Source of the DNA: Rheum nobile | Lineage: Eukaryota > Streptophyta > Magnoliopsida > Caryophyllales > Polygonaceae | Direction of reading: 5' to 3' | Assembly: GCA_027886185.1 (NCBI GenBank) | Contig: WOAB01000056.1 | Location: 13,020,001-13,084,000, forward strand | DNA length: 64,000 nt | Shown: positions 46,703 to 57,804 of the stretch, piece after piece | How the letters are laid out: every line of letters starts with the position of its first letter | How positions within the stretch are numbered: position 1 is the first letter of the stretch | Notes under the pieces: model-generated | The model's database searches: none | What the model was told of the DNA's origin: nothing | What the model saw: the letters and a program-made list of their open reading frames with translations, nothing else | Translations under genes and position numbers: made by a program

Positions 46703-47018
46703 GACCGGATATTATTTAAAAAAAATAAAAAATCAAATTCTTATTTAATATCTAAAAAAAATCTAAAAAACATTTATACTCCTAACTTATTAACTTAAGG
46801 AAAAAATCTATAAAAAAATAACATTTAAACTCCTAACTTATTTTTTTATATATAAAAAAAACACCGGTCCAACCGGTCCGGACCGGTTTTTTTTTTCGGG
46901 TTTGGACCGGACCGAAACCGAATTAAGGGGAAAACCTGGACCGGAGATCGGACCGGAATTTCACCGGTCCGGTCCGGTTTTCCGGCTCGGGCCGATCTTG
47001 AACACCCCTACCGACCGC

Positions 47019-47312
47019 AATCAATTCTTAATTCTGCTGTTTTAGGTAGGATATTTAAATATTTAATGACATATTAGAATAAAAATGATCATATATCATA
47101 TATATGATATTAATAGAGTAAGAGTAAATATATTAAATTATCTCAGATATGGTAAGAGAATGTACTTAATCAATATTATGCTGGATAGACAATTTTGACA
47201 GATAAGAAGAAAAAAGAGATCGTGATCTTAATATATAAGGTAAGAGTATATTTTATAATACAAATATTACAGAATATTTTGTTGTACATTTTGGAAAGAT
47301 TTTATTGTAAAT
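47019..47312. other. AT-rich spacer
   Basis: No gene seen; no Helitron 3' end found that would pair with the 5' end at 47506. Confidence 0.4.
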
Positions 47313-47506
47313 AATATTAGTATGGCAAGTGTAGGATTCTATTACTATAATTTTTTAATTTTTAAAATAAATAAATCTAAAAAAACCACAGGCCGCCACG
47401 TGTCCAATTCAATACCGTAACGCCACGTGACAGCGTAAAATTTGGGCTCATTCTGGGAGCGCCACGTGGCTCAGTCGGTATTTGCGTTTAGTAGTTATAT
47501 AGTAGA
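47313..47506 (-). repeat. Helitron 5' terminal repeat, copy B
   Basis: Near-identical to copy A; starts TCTACTATATAACTACT at 47506 after host A. Three CACGTG cores are visible. It is either a truncated Helitron or a short one whose 3' end I cannot find. Confidence 0.75.
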
Positions 47507-47758
47507 TTTTTGTATAGAAAAGATTGTCATTTTAGGTGTTTAGGTAATAATTTATTGGTGAGTTACGAGGTTTGACATCGGAAATTGTATTTTTTGGCTC
47601 TTTTTATAAAAATTCTTTATGTTTATTGGCTACAATTGAGATGAGTTATTAAATACTTGTAAATTTTAAGAAAAAAATATGAGAATATAGGATAATCATT
47701 GTATTTCTTAATAAGTGTGTCAAACTCTAGATTGACAATCTTTTTCATACGAAGGGAG
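47507..47758. mobile_element. Stowaway-like MITE, left tip lost
   Basis: The right end ...GACAATCTTTTTCATACGAAGGGAG is followed by TA. The left end TTTTGTATAGAAAAGATTGTC is its inverted match but lacks the outer ~5 bp, where the Helitron end abuts. Confidence 0.65.
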
Positions 47759-47760
47759 TA

Positions 47761-48177
47761 TTTGTTTTTCAGTCTTTTGATATTCTTCATAAATAATTGT
47801 CCTCTTACATATTTTGGCCAAAATCTTCAAATTTTATACCTTATATTTAATGAAGACATACACTAAATTTGGACTATTTTCATTCTCAATGCGATAAATT
47901 AAATATTGAATTGCGACATTTTGGTACACTTTAAAAAAATCTTTAACGTGTGTCCAACCCTAAAAGGACAAATAAAAGTGAATGAAAAAAATATAAAATT
48001 AATAAAAGCTTGATGAAAGGTTATAATAAAACTACATCGCAGTAGTTTGCAAACTTTCAAACAGATTACAATTTGTTGCCCCGTTTTTTTTTAAATATTC
48101 TTCTTTGAGACTCATTACTTCAACAAATACAATAATACTCCAACATCAAAGAAGACAAGAGACGAAAGTCATAGTTC
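47761..48177. other. unannotated stretch
   Basis: No gene seen. Confidence 0.4.
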
Positions 48178-48185
48178 CACACAAC

Positions 48186-48580
48186 TATACCTGTCAACTG
48201 GGTCGGGTTGGTCGGGTTCGGATCATATCGGGTTCGGGTCAAATCGGGTTCGGGTCGATCGGGTTGATAAAATTTTCGGGTCGGGCGGGTTCGGGTTGAC
48301 CCGGCGGATCGAACATGTCCTTTTTTATGATTATTATTATGATTTTTAACTTTAATAAAATAATTATAATAATATAATTAATATTATATTATTATTTAAT
48401 AAAGTATATTAAAATATTTAATATAAATGAAATAAAATATACAAAATAAAGGGGACCCACGAGCTCGAATTTGCGTTCGGGTCGAGTCGGGTTCGGGTCC
48501 TTCGGGTTCAGGTCCTTCTTAATCTAGTGACGTTCGGGTCGGGTCGGATTTTCGGGTTAGATCGGTTTTTTACAGGTATG
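48186..48580. mobile_element. hAT-like non-autonomous element 5
   Basis: TATACCTGTCAA to TTTACAGGTATG with an exact 8-bp duplication CACACAAC (48178-48185 and 48581-48588). The flanks are rich in CGGGTCGGGTT/GGGTTCGGGTC; the core is AT-rich. Confidence 0.85.
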
Positions 48581-48872
48581 CACACAACCTTATCCCACCG
48601 ATTACCCGCAAAGCTTTTGAGAACCTCCTTTCAACTATTTTTGCATTCAGTGTGTGTATTGAACTATTAGTAGATCCAGCCATGCAAGACGATATAATGA
48701 CCTATTAAGATGTCGATCCCTTGACATTCTATATTGACTTATAAACAAAACATAACTATACATTTGGATAAAGAATTTTTCTAATGTATGTCCATGGACA
48801 CACAATAAAAACCCCATATTTAGTAATAATTTCTTGTAGTTACTAGTTTAACTTTTTTCTTAGGGGTTCACC

Positions 48873-51405
48873 TTTTTTTTTTTTGATCCAAAAGCGGGCC
48901 AAGCCCGAAACCATACCATAAAATTAAGCAAAAACAACAACCCCCTCAGCCGGAGCCAACATGTCTAAATCAAAGGAGCATTTAACAGACAGAGGAACAA
49001 CAGAAAATGAAGAAAAAACTCTAGAGGAGGAGAGGGAAAGCTGAGCAAGATTGTGAGCAACGCCATTGGAATGACGGTGGACGTAGCGAAGACTAGTCAC
49101 CCATGGATTGTCATCGAACATGCACCAGCACTGATCAAGGAGATAGAAGTCCGGATGGGTCGAAACGTCCCGTGATCGAAGAAGCCCATACGCCACCAAG
49201 GATTCACAATCGATGATCAGCCGAGGGATAGCCAAGCTCAAGGCCATCTGAATCCCGTAAAAAATATCCCATAACTCAGTCGATAAGACTGAGCCACTGC
49301 CACAAGAGAACAAGTATGCCTTGACAAGCGCCCCGGACTCAGAGCGAATAATACCACCCCCACCGACAGGACCCGAATTGCCTTTAGAAGCCCCGCCGGA
49401 TTTCAGCTTATGCCAACCAGCAGGAGGCCGCATCCACGAGCTAGACCCCAGAGACAAGTAGCTATTGGTACCCTGAGAGATCGCCCTGGGCTTGTCGGCT
49501 TCATTGTACAGCCTGACCTGAGTCGAAACCACCGAGGAGAGGAAGCCGACCGTGTCCTTGTTTTCAAACACGAAGGAGTTCCGCCCCTTCCAAGTAAACC
49601 ACAACATGAAGGCAAAAATGGAGCCCCAGTCATATCCATTCTTCAGATTTAAGCGAAGCCAATCATGTATATTGTCAGTGGAGAAGAAGGTAGATGGAAG
49701 ATTGTTACCCGAAAGCGCCTTCCAAACACTGTAAATCACCCCACAGTCTCTCAGAACATGAAGAGCAGTCTCGTCAGCGCCACAACGTTTACAAGCATCA
49801 TGTGAAGCCATATGTTGCCGAACCCGAGTAGCATTGCATAAGAAGCAATTGTGCGCCACCAGGAACAAAAAGTGTCGGGCACGTTGTTGGGCCTTCACCC
49901 TCCAAATAAGGCGCCACAGGGGAGCATAAACCCCCTCGGAAGGCGTCCGAAGTAACTGCATAGCCGTCTTGGTAGAGAAACTCCCTGAAGCAGCCGGACC
50001 CCAAAAGAATTTGTCACAGGCGGCCAGCCTATTATCGACTCTGATAGCAGCCAACCAGAGGCAAGAAGCCAAAGGTAATAACTGGCCCAAAACGTCCCAC
50101 CTCCAACCATTGTCAGACCACATTTCAGCCACCGTCGCGGCCTCCAGCTACTCCGAAATAGGAGCAGTCGCGAGCTCACTCAGGGGGCGATCCTCGAGCC
50201 ACTTATGAGACCAAAAGAGGGTCGAAGTTCCATTACCAATGGATGTGCGCATCCCTTTAAGTAAGACCGGGGCACCCTGAGTAATACCCTTCCAAGTACG
50301 AGAGGTTTTAGGGAAGGAGGTGAACATGTCAACATCAGCCCACCCCTGGCAGTACTTTCCCCGCAACACACGCGACCACAAAGAAGTAGGCTCTTGCAAG
50401 GTGCGCCAGCCAAGCTTAGCCATGAGCGCCGTGTTCGTATCATGCATAGAGCGCACCCCAAGACCTCCTTCGAGCTTAGGCTTAGTAACAGTGTGCCATG
50501 CTAGTAAATATGGCTTCCTCTGTTCCGAACTAGAGCCCCAGATGAACCCCCGAACCGCCTGATCAATCTTCTCACAAACCGCACGAGGAATCATCGAAGA
50601 CTGCATTACATAGATTGGAAGACTCGTGAGAATGGCATTAGCAAGCGTCAGACGCCCCGCCATAGAGAGCGTGCGAGCTTTCCAGCCCTTCAAGCGAGCA
50701 CACACCCTGTCCAACAGCCCCTGGTAGTGAGCATTCGTCATACGACCACACGCCATGGGGACGCCCAAGTAATTTTCAAAGTCATCAACCACCGGCATGG
50801 ACAACAGAGAACCAATCTGAGTACCGACCTGAGCATTAACCGCTCGCAAAAACAACACCGAGCTCTTAGAATAATTAACTTGCTCCCCGAACATACCACA
50901 AAAGCGATCCAGACAGTCCTTGACAACTGCAGCTTGCTGCGGACTAGCCTCAACCATGAGGATCAGGTCATCAGCAAAAAATAAGTGGGATAGTTGAACA
51001 CCCCCAACCGAGATAGGCGACCAAGAACCATCATCGACCGCAGATTGAATGATGTGAGATAGGCGCTCCATACAAAGAACAAATAAGTATGGAGACAAAG
51101 GATCACCTTGGCGTACCCCCCGCGAAGGGGAAAACCCCCCCGCTTTAGCCCCGTTCCACAACAAATTAGTCGTACCCTTCATTTGGCACAGCATAATGAC
51201 CTCGATGAGGTGATCCGGAAACCCCGCAAGGACTAAGGTCTCCTTCAGAAAACTCCATCGGACCCGATCATAAGCTTTAGCGAGGTCAATCTTCAAGATC
51301 ATCCATTTATTGGCCCGAGACAGGTTCATCAAATGCAAGACTTCCCTGACAATCACGACATTATCAATGATCTGTCTACCCGGAATGAAACTGGCTTGAG
51401 CCGGG
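48873..51405 (-). mobile_element. 5'-truncated LINE, second family
   Basis: A minus-strand insert with a poly(A) end (T12 at 48873-48884), flanked by the exact 11-bp duplication AGGGGTTCACC (48862-48872 and 51406-51416). It starts inside the reverse transcriptase (PAQASFIPGRQIIDN), so reverse transcription stopped early. Its GC content and codon use differ from the AT-rich LINEs at 4.6-13.5 kb and 52 kb. Confidence 0.92.
48924..51404 (-). pseudogene. LINE ORF2 C-terminal two thirds, one stop
   Basis: An open frame from the truncation point carries RT motifs: KIDLAKAYDRVRWSFL, GVRQGDPLSPYLFVLCMERL and the catalytic FFADDLILM, then MAGRLTLANAILTSLPIYVMQ. It runs to one TAG near 50149-50151 after APISE, then continues in the same frame with the zinc-binding RVT region (CKRCGADETALHVLRDCGVI) and RNase H (GGGGIIRSESGAL, ELWDIFYGIQMALSLAIP, IDCESL, YVHRHSNGVAHNLAQLSL) to 48924. 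The single stop and otherwise open frame point to a recent insertion. The endonuclease domain was never copied. Confidence 0.92.
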
Positions 51406-51559
51406 AGGGGTTCACCCCTTCTACTTTAGAGAACATTTTGATTATTTTTTTTCAAATTTAGATTCTTAACATGTGCCCATAGACACACGTTAGACAAATC
51501 GTTAAATAAATACAATTACATTGTGAGTTATGACACAAATGAGACAATGTTTATTTTTC

Positions 51560-52050
51560 TTATTGTGTTTTTTTGAAAAAGTTAAGATTTGTATTGAAAG
51601 GAGAATAGAAGATTTACAAAATTGACAAAACTTTTTAGCTTACAAGATATTGTCTAATAGCCAGAAACTTACATTCTCGATAAGTAAAAGGTAATACATA
51701 GAGACTACTCCAAGAGATAGTTTCTTGGTTAAATTTTCTCCAATTGGCAGTGGTGTAATTCCTTGCATCCGTCATGATTTGGTGTCCGCAACTATCCAAA
51801 TCAAGATTGATTGCATTGAAGATTTTGTTGTTTCCAATCTACCATGCGCGGTAAACAAAAGAGGTGAAATTAAACATGCGCAACAAATAAGGCATTCATA
51901 CATGTCCTGAAACGAATGTTAATGTGAAACCATTCAAGGACAATCTTAAGAACCGATCTAGTGAAATCACATTCGATCCAAAGGCGTTCTTTCGTTTTGC
52001 ATTGGGCCACATGTCGCAGATGACAAAGTGATGGATCAAAATGATGGAGC
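51560..52050 (-). pseudogene. LINE zinc-binding/RNase H scrap, third copy
   Basis: Minus-strand fragments resemble the zf-RVT to linker region of plant LINE ORF2 (CHLRHVAQCKTKERLWIECD, then RMVDWKQQN) with many stops. An A-rich tail (T7 near 51572) fits a retrotransposed scrap. Confidence 0.45.
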
Positions 52051-52142
52051 TCGTCTTAACCCTACTTTTCTTGCCTAGGAGCTCATTTTAAGCCAAATCC
52101 TTTACTCCCTTCTATGCTCTCTCTAAATTACACTTGTTTATT

Positions 52143-54115
52143 GATGACTACTGCAAGATCTCAGGACAAAAAGTAAATTTCCATAAATCGCCCTTTCAAA
52201 TTACAAAAAAGATCACCAACCAAAAGAAATTAACTTTACAAGGCATTCTCACAATCACAAACATGATATCTCTCGAAAAATACCCGGGATGCCCTATCAT
52301 CAATGGTAGAGTTAACTCGAACACCTGTGCTGACCTCTTAGTTAGCACCCAACAACAATTATCTAAATGGAAAGCAAATTCCCTCTCCCAAGCAGGAAGA
52401 ACAACACTAATAAAAACCAATCTGGCTTCAAGACCCAATTATCTTATGTAAAGTTTCATGTTACCTACAAACACACACAATGAACTTGATAAGCTAAACA
52501 TATCATTTTTTTGGAACAAAGAAAACTCATATAAACCTCTTATAGATTGAGAAAAAAATTGTAAGCCAACTCATCAAGGAGGTCTTGGCTTGAGAAAAGC
52601 TAAAGACATGAACAAATCTCTTCAGTTCAAATTACTATGGAAAATCCTAGCCGAACCAAACAACTTCTGGGTTAGAGTTATTATGGATAAATACCTGAAA
52701 ACACAACATATACTTCACTACGAGAAAAAAGGAAACTGCTCCTGGCAATGGTCCAAAATGATTGAGTTTATGCTTGAGTTCAAATCTGGACTAATTTGGC
52801 AAGTTGGTAATGGAAAAACTATCAAATTCTGGACGGATAACTGGGCTCTGAACACCCCCTTATGTGATAACATAAACCCACAGTCAATCCTGAATAAGGA
52901 TGTCCTGGTAGCTGATTTCATGCTGCCAAATAAAACCTGGAATAAAGACTTACTTGAACAATACTTACCAAATGATTTAACTGAAAAATTAACCTCGATC
53001 CCAATACCCTTAAATGAGATCCATGATAGAATGTACTGGAAAACGAGCAAAAATGGCTGGTTTTCTACTAATTCTGCTATGGAACTAATTAACAAAAATA
53101 AGAGTTATACTGCTTATGATTCCTCTTGGATCTGGAAAATGGACACGTATCCCAAAGTTAAAAACTTTGTCTGAAAATAATGAAAAATGGAATCCCAACT
53201 AAAGCTAGATTGGCAGAAAAAGGCGTTGCAACCCCCCCCCGGGGTGTATACGCTGCAATGCTCAGTTGGAAGATTTGAACCACCTCCTCTTCCAATGCAA
53301 GCATACCTTAAAAATAATCGCAAAATTGAATTGTGACACTTTTGGCATAATCACTTCCCTAAACATAGGAAACAAAAAAATTCATGAAATCATTGAAGAA
53401 ATTCGACAAAAAGCTGATCGATCACAATTCTTAGAATTAATGGTCTCTTGGTGGAGCATTTGGTTCTATAGAAACCAACAAAGCTTTGGTAGAACAAATG
53501 ATGATGTTGAACCCATTAAAGATGTACCAAATTACATTAAGAAACTAATGGAGAATTGGCATAAAACGGAAAACCGAAACCCTGACTGTCTAACAGAAGA
53601 CAATAAAAAAACTCATAAAACAAACATTGTAAGACGATCAATAAAGAAATGGAAAAAACCTCCGGATAACATTATTAAAATCAACACAAATGGATCCACC
53701 AAAACCAATGGTAAATCTAGTTTTGGTTACATTTTCACAAACAACACGGGAAAACCACTTTTCCTCTATGGGGATAAATGTGGTATTTCAACCCCGCTTA
53801 AAACAGAAACACTGGCAGTTAGGAATGCCCTGGTAAAGGCTTATGAATTAGGCTTTACCAACATCCATCTTGAATGTGACAACCTTGCCATCGTGAACGT
53901 CCTTAACCAAATCTGGCACTGTCCATGGGATATTGAAATGCTAATTTCTGATATCCTGTGTATTTTATAACTGTTTTCTTCAGTGCAGATTTCTCACGTC
54001 TTCTGAGAAACCAACGTCGTAGCCGATTTCATCGCGAAGAAGGTTCATCAGGTTTCCTTGAAAGATTTTAGAGATAGTCTAGAATTTATAATTCTCATCC
54101 GTAAGGATGCTATAG
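52143..54115 (+). pseudogene. LINE ORF2 C-terminal third, frameshifted
   Basis: Frames 52134-52451, 52590-53174 and 53266-53970 carry ISGQKVNFHKSPFQ and SLEKYPGCPIINGRVN (compare SLEKYMGCPITNGKAN in the 4.6-kb LINE), WKANSLSQAGRTTLIKTN, zinc-binding CIRCNAQLEDLNHLLFQC and RNase H with INTNGSTKTNGKSSFGYIF and LECDNLAIVNVL. A run of ten C at ~53231-53240 sits at one break and suggests slippage. The last frame ends early at 53970, although RNase H sequence continues to about 54050. Confidence 0.85.
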
Positions 54116-54171
54116 ATTGAGAAACCGACTCTTCTGTGGTTTCCATTCTAATTTTTACCTTATCAAAAAAA
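52143..54171 (+). mobile_element. 5'-truncated LINE, same family as 4.6-13.5 kb
   Basis: A plus-strand insert with an A11 tail, flanked by an exact 18-bp duplication AAATTACACTTGTTTATT (52125-52142 and 54172-54189; the leading As overlap the tail). It begins just after the catalytic loop of RT. Confidence 0.95.
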
Positions 54172-54195
54172 AAATTACACTTGTTTATTTTATAC

Positions 54196-54384
54196 TTTAA
54201 ATCCTATATCCTAAAATATAAATCCTAAATCCTATTACATAAACCCTAAATTTTAAAATATAAACCTTACACCCTAAATCATAAATCATAGACTCTATAC
54301 CCTAAATCCCAAAACTCTAAAATCCTAAACCTTAAATTCTAACACCTAAATCTTAAACTATAAATCCTAAATCTTAATTATTAA
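54196..54384. repeat. degenerate telomere-like (CCCTAAA) tract
   Basis: Many diverged units such as AAATCCTAAATCCTA, AAACCCTAAA and ACCCTAAATC over ~190 bp. It is an interstitial tract, not a chromosome end, because unrelated DNA continues for 10 kb. Confidence 0.75.
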
Positions 54385-54390
54385 CTCTAA

Positions 54391-54425
54391 CTAGTCCAAA
54401 ACTCGTGCATGAGTTGTTGTTTTAG
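54391..54425 (-). mobile_element. Helitron 3' end
   Basis: On the minus strand: hairpin AACTCATGCACGAGTT, then TTGGA and CTAG, followed by host T. A matching 5' TC end to the right was not found in the AT-rich DNA. Confidence 0.55.
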
Positions 54426-54429
54426 TATA

Positions 54430-56120
54430 GATTTAGTATAACTTTTACGTGTTTATCTAATAAAATTATATTAGCATAAACCATAATTTTTTTATATATA
54501 TTTTATTAAAAAATAATAATCATAAACTCATAATATTAGTAAAAAGGATAAAAATTTGAACAATATTGTTCACATGTATCATAATAAATTTGTAGAAACT
54601 AAAAGATAAATGATATGCTAAAGTGATATATTATCACATTAATATCTAATATTAGAAGATATATAATTGAACATACAAAAAAATATTTAGTGAAAAATAT
54701 GGGTAAGCTTTTTCGATAAGAATGATCTCTTTAATAAAATTATATTTCATCAATTCAATATAAACAATTATATAATTTTATATAAAAATAATAATTAAAC
54801 TTTTAAATAATATAAATAATTTTAGAAATTATCAAATCCATCAATTTATTTTAATGTACATTTATATTAGCTTTGAATAATCTTTGCTGAGCAATGAGCT
54901 TTCTGAATTTTAAAGTTGGTTAAATTTGCTCAATGTTTAAAAATGATTGTTCCTCAAGGAAATGTAAACAACTTAAGAACATGAACAAAGCATTTAATAT
55001 CATGAACAGTAAACATATCTCTCACATCATGTAAATAATACTTAAATTAAAAACTTTGGTTTGATGTCTGTAATAAAATTAATACTTGAAACACTATAAA
55101 AATCTTGTTAAAATTTATTTGTTGAAAATTTGCTAAAAAAAGTGACTAACGTATAAAGAATGAAGAAAGCTACAATTTTACATGTCAAAAAAGATTAATA
55201 TGATTAAGATGAATTGAGAAATGAATAATTTGAATGTGTTACGAAACGAAAGTATAATATTAATCATAAGCTATATATAGCTAAATTTGTGAGTGTATTT
55301 ATATATATAGGATTATGGATGCATGATTTCTCCCAATGTCATTTGATTCACTACAATCCGTCTATTTTTATATTGACTATGAATACTATATAAAACGCTT
55401 ATATCAAGTTAAAATAATTATATAACAATCTTCATGGTAGAAAATAAATGTGAAATTTAATATACAAACAAATATAAGGTTTACATTAGTTCATACGTAT
55501 TGTTAAAAGAAATAAGCTAATTTTTTTAAAAGAATAAAGTTAATTTGATGAGATTGGTTAAAATTTGGTAGAATTTTAGAGTTTAAATTTGATTAATTAA
55601 AAAAAAAAAAAAAAATTATTAAAGAGAATAATAATAAATTAAACAATTAAAAAATTAAAACTCAACAATCTGAGCCTAAAAATGCTCTGATAGTTTAAAA
55701 AACATGAAGTTTAATATATAGTTATAGATTTAACATTTAAGATATAAAATAAGTAAATAAAACTTAAAGAGAGTATAAAATGGAGCATTTGTAAAGATGT
55801 AGGAGTGGATCCAAGATGCCCAATGACTAGACCTATTGCTATCTAGATTGACAAATTCTTCCGATACTCGCTTTGTTTCGGGAGAGGATTTCCTTGAATT
55901 GACTCCTCGATCAGTCTCCTCATTCACCTCTGAGTCTACATTTCCACTTTTGCCCTAACAACAAGAAAGTGACCACCACATTCTTTTCCCAACCATTTCT
56001 TTTAATCCGACCATGTAACTTTAACCCGACTTCTCCTTCGCCTATGTGTTTATTTGCAGAGTATGACTAGGCAATGATGTGTCACCACCTTCCATTTTCC
56101 TTTGAACGTTCATTCAACAA
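54430..56120. other. AT-rich stretch, possibly Helitron interior
   Basis: Very AT-rich. No gene seen; a long A-run lies near 55601-55616. Confidence 0.45.
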
Positions 56121-56133
56121 ATTTAAGCCCAAG

Positions 56134-56252
56134 CCTACTTTTCAGTCTTTTGAAACTCAATTTATAAAGATTATTCATTCGAATGATTTAGGACAATCAA
56201 TTATTTAGATGGATCCTAATGTTTGTCTTATATCAAAAAAAAATAAAAAAAA
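56134..56252 (+). mobile_element. short poly(A) retroposon
   Basis: A ~119-bp insert ending ATGTTTGTCTTATATC plus an A-rich tail, flanked by an exact 10-bp duplication TAAGCCCAAG (56124-56133, 56253-56262). It is a 5'-truncated LINE or a SINE; the source is not identified. Confidence 0.55.
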
Positions 56253-56497
56253 TAAGCCCAAGTCGTTGACGACAAATTAAGTAAATTAAACAACAAGTTT
56301 TTCCTACGAGAAAAAGTTCCCAACTTATGAGTGATTATTACTTAGCTATTTTTTTTATGGGAAAAGATCTCATAAGTATGAGACTTGGGAGAGAAGTGAT
56401 GACGTCCCAGAGCTATCGAATCAAGAAAACGGACCATTCAGATCGCAAAAATAAAAATTTGGATGCCAAATTTTTCATGAAAATAAACGCGTATCAG

Positions 56498-57000
56498 GTG
56501 CACACACATGTTCGTATGCATACATACATTGTTTCACATGCACACATACGTTGTTTTCATGTGAATACACATGTCATTTCTATAGGCTCATGTAGGTTAC
56601 TTTCGTAGGTTTTCATACATATGCGCACATGTTATTTCGTAGGCACTTTTAGGTCAATTTCGTATGAACACATAGGTTATTTCATATGCACATAGGCTAT
56701 ATTCGTAGGTTTTACACATGTGTTGTTTCACATGAACACCTATATTGTTTCACATGCACGCATAGCACGTAGTGCACTTTATATGCACAAATAGATCATT
56801 TCACATGCACAAGATATATAGTATATTTCACATGCGCGCACACATTAGTGTTTTCATATGCACACATTTGTTTATTCCCTATGAACGCATGCGTTTTATA
56901 CATGTACACGGTAGTGCATTTCACATGCACACAGTAGTGTATTTCACATGGACACACCATTATATTACACATGCACACATGTGTACTGTATGTACACACG
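56498..57000. repeat. CACATGCACACA-rich minisatellite
   Basis: About 500 bp of degenerate units around 20-26 bp with the core TTTCACATGCACACAT and variants (TTTCATATGCACACAT, TTTCACATGGACACAC). It keeps a His/Met-rich frame open at 56772-57017 by composition only. Confidence 0.8.
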
Positions 57001-57004
57001 AATC

Positions 57005-57532
57005 CATTTTTTCGTGAATAATTCGGTTGTGCCGAACATTTGAAACGCGATCTAGACGCTCCGTTTTCTTCCCATCCGACGGCTCAAGGGCATCCTCACT
57101 CCTCTCTTAAGCACTCATCCTCATCATCTTTCCCCTTTTTTATTTCATAAGCTCTCCGCTCAATGAAAATTATCATTTTCGACTTTGACACAACTATTAA
57201 AGAATGCACTATAATCTTATAAACTTTTTACAAAATTCACAATTAATTTAAGTATCATCTTATTGTAGCCAATTAAATAAAGAGAATTTGAATGAAAATA
57301 GTCCAAACGTGCAATTTTTAATAACAAACCGAATAACTACGAATATATTATTATCTAAATTTCTAAAATGATTATAATAAAATTTATAACCTAAAATGAC
57401 AATTTTCTTCGAATGGATGGAGTGAAAATTTTCAAGCGTGTTGCCCTTCATTAATACTTTTTTTTTCAGCCAAAATAGATTAAGCCCAACCATTTGGGAG
57501 AAATTTAGTTAATAAAACTGCATGTTAGATAA
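57005..57532. other. unannotated stretch
   Basis: No gene or clear repeat. Confidence 0.4.
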
Positions 57533-57534
57533 TA

Positions 57535-57802
57535 CTCCATCCGTTAGATTTTAATTGACGTTTTAGGTTTTGTTAAGTTTTAATTGTCATTTTAGGATCT
57601 ACTAATTACTTTTTTATTACCCTTATGATTAGTGACTAATTTTTTTTTGATTTTCTTATTTTCTTTTATTTTTCTGTGAAATTTCATGAGCAGTAATAAA
57701 AAAATAATTAGTCACTAATCATAAGGGTAATCTGGAAAAACAATTGATTTCTTATTTTATCTGAAATTTGCTAGAACGTCAATTAAAACTTAACGGATGG
57801 AG
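57535..57802. mobile_element. complete Stowaway-like MITE
   Basis: 268 bp. The ends CTCCATCCGTTAGATTTTAATTGACG and its complement match with a few differences, and TA flanks both sides (57533-57534, 57803-57804). The interior also pairs (ATTACCCTTATGATTAGTGA with its complement), so almost the entire element can fold on itself. Confidence 0.9.
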
Positions 57803-57804
57803 TA

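Larger units (their letters stand above)
43763..47010. mobile_element. hAT-like non-autonomous element 3 carrying nested elements
   Basis: Starts TAGGGGTGTTCA and ends TGAACACCCCTA, perfect 12-bp inverted ends. An exact 8-bp duplication CCGACCGC lies at 43755-43762 and 47011-47018. The subterminal parts (43780-43830 and 46860-46990) are CCGGTCC-rich. The original element was small: most of its 3.2 kb is an inserted probable solo LTR, which itself holds hAT element 4. Confidence 0.9.

Noticed and set aside
56498..57000. CRISPR-like array
   Set aside because: Units are degenerate and contiguous without unique spacers, and the DNA is from a plant.
56772..57017. His/Met-rich small protein
   Set aside because: Frame kept open by the minisatellite composition; no conserved features.
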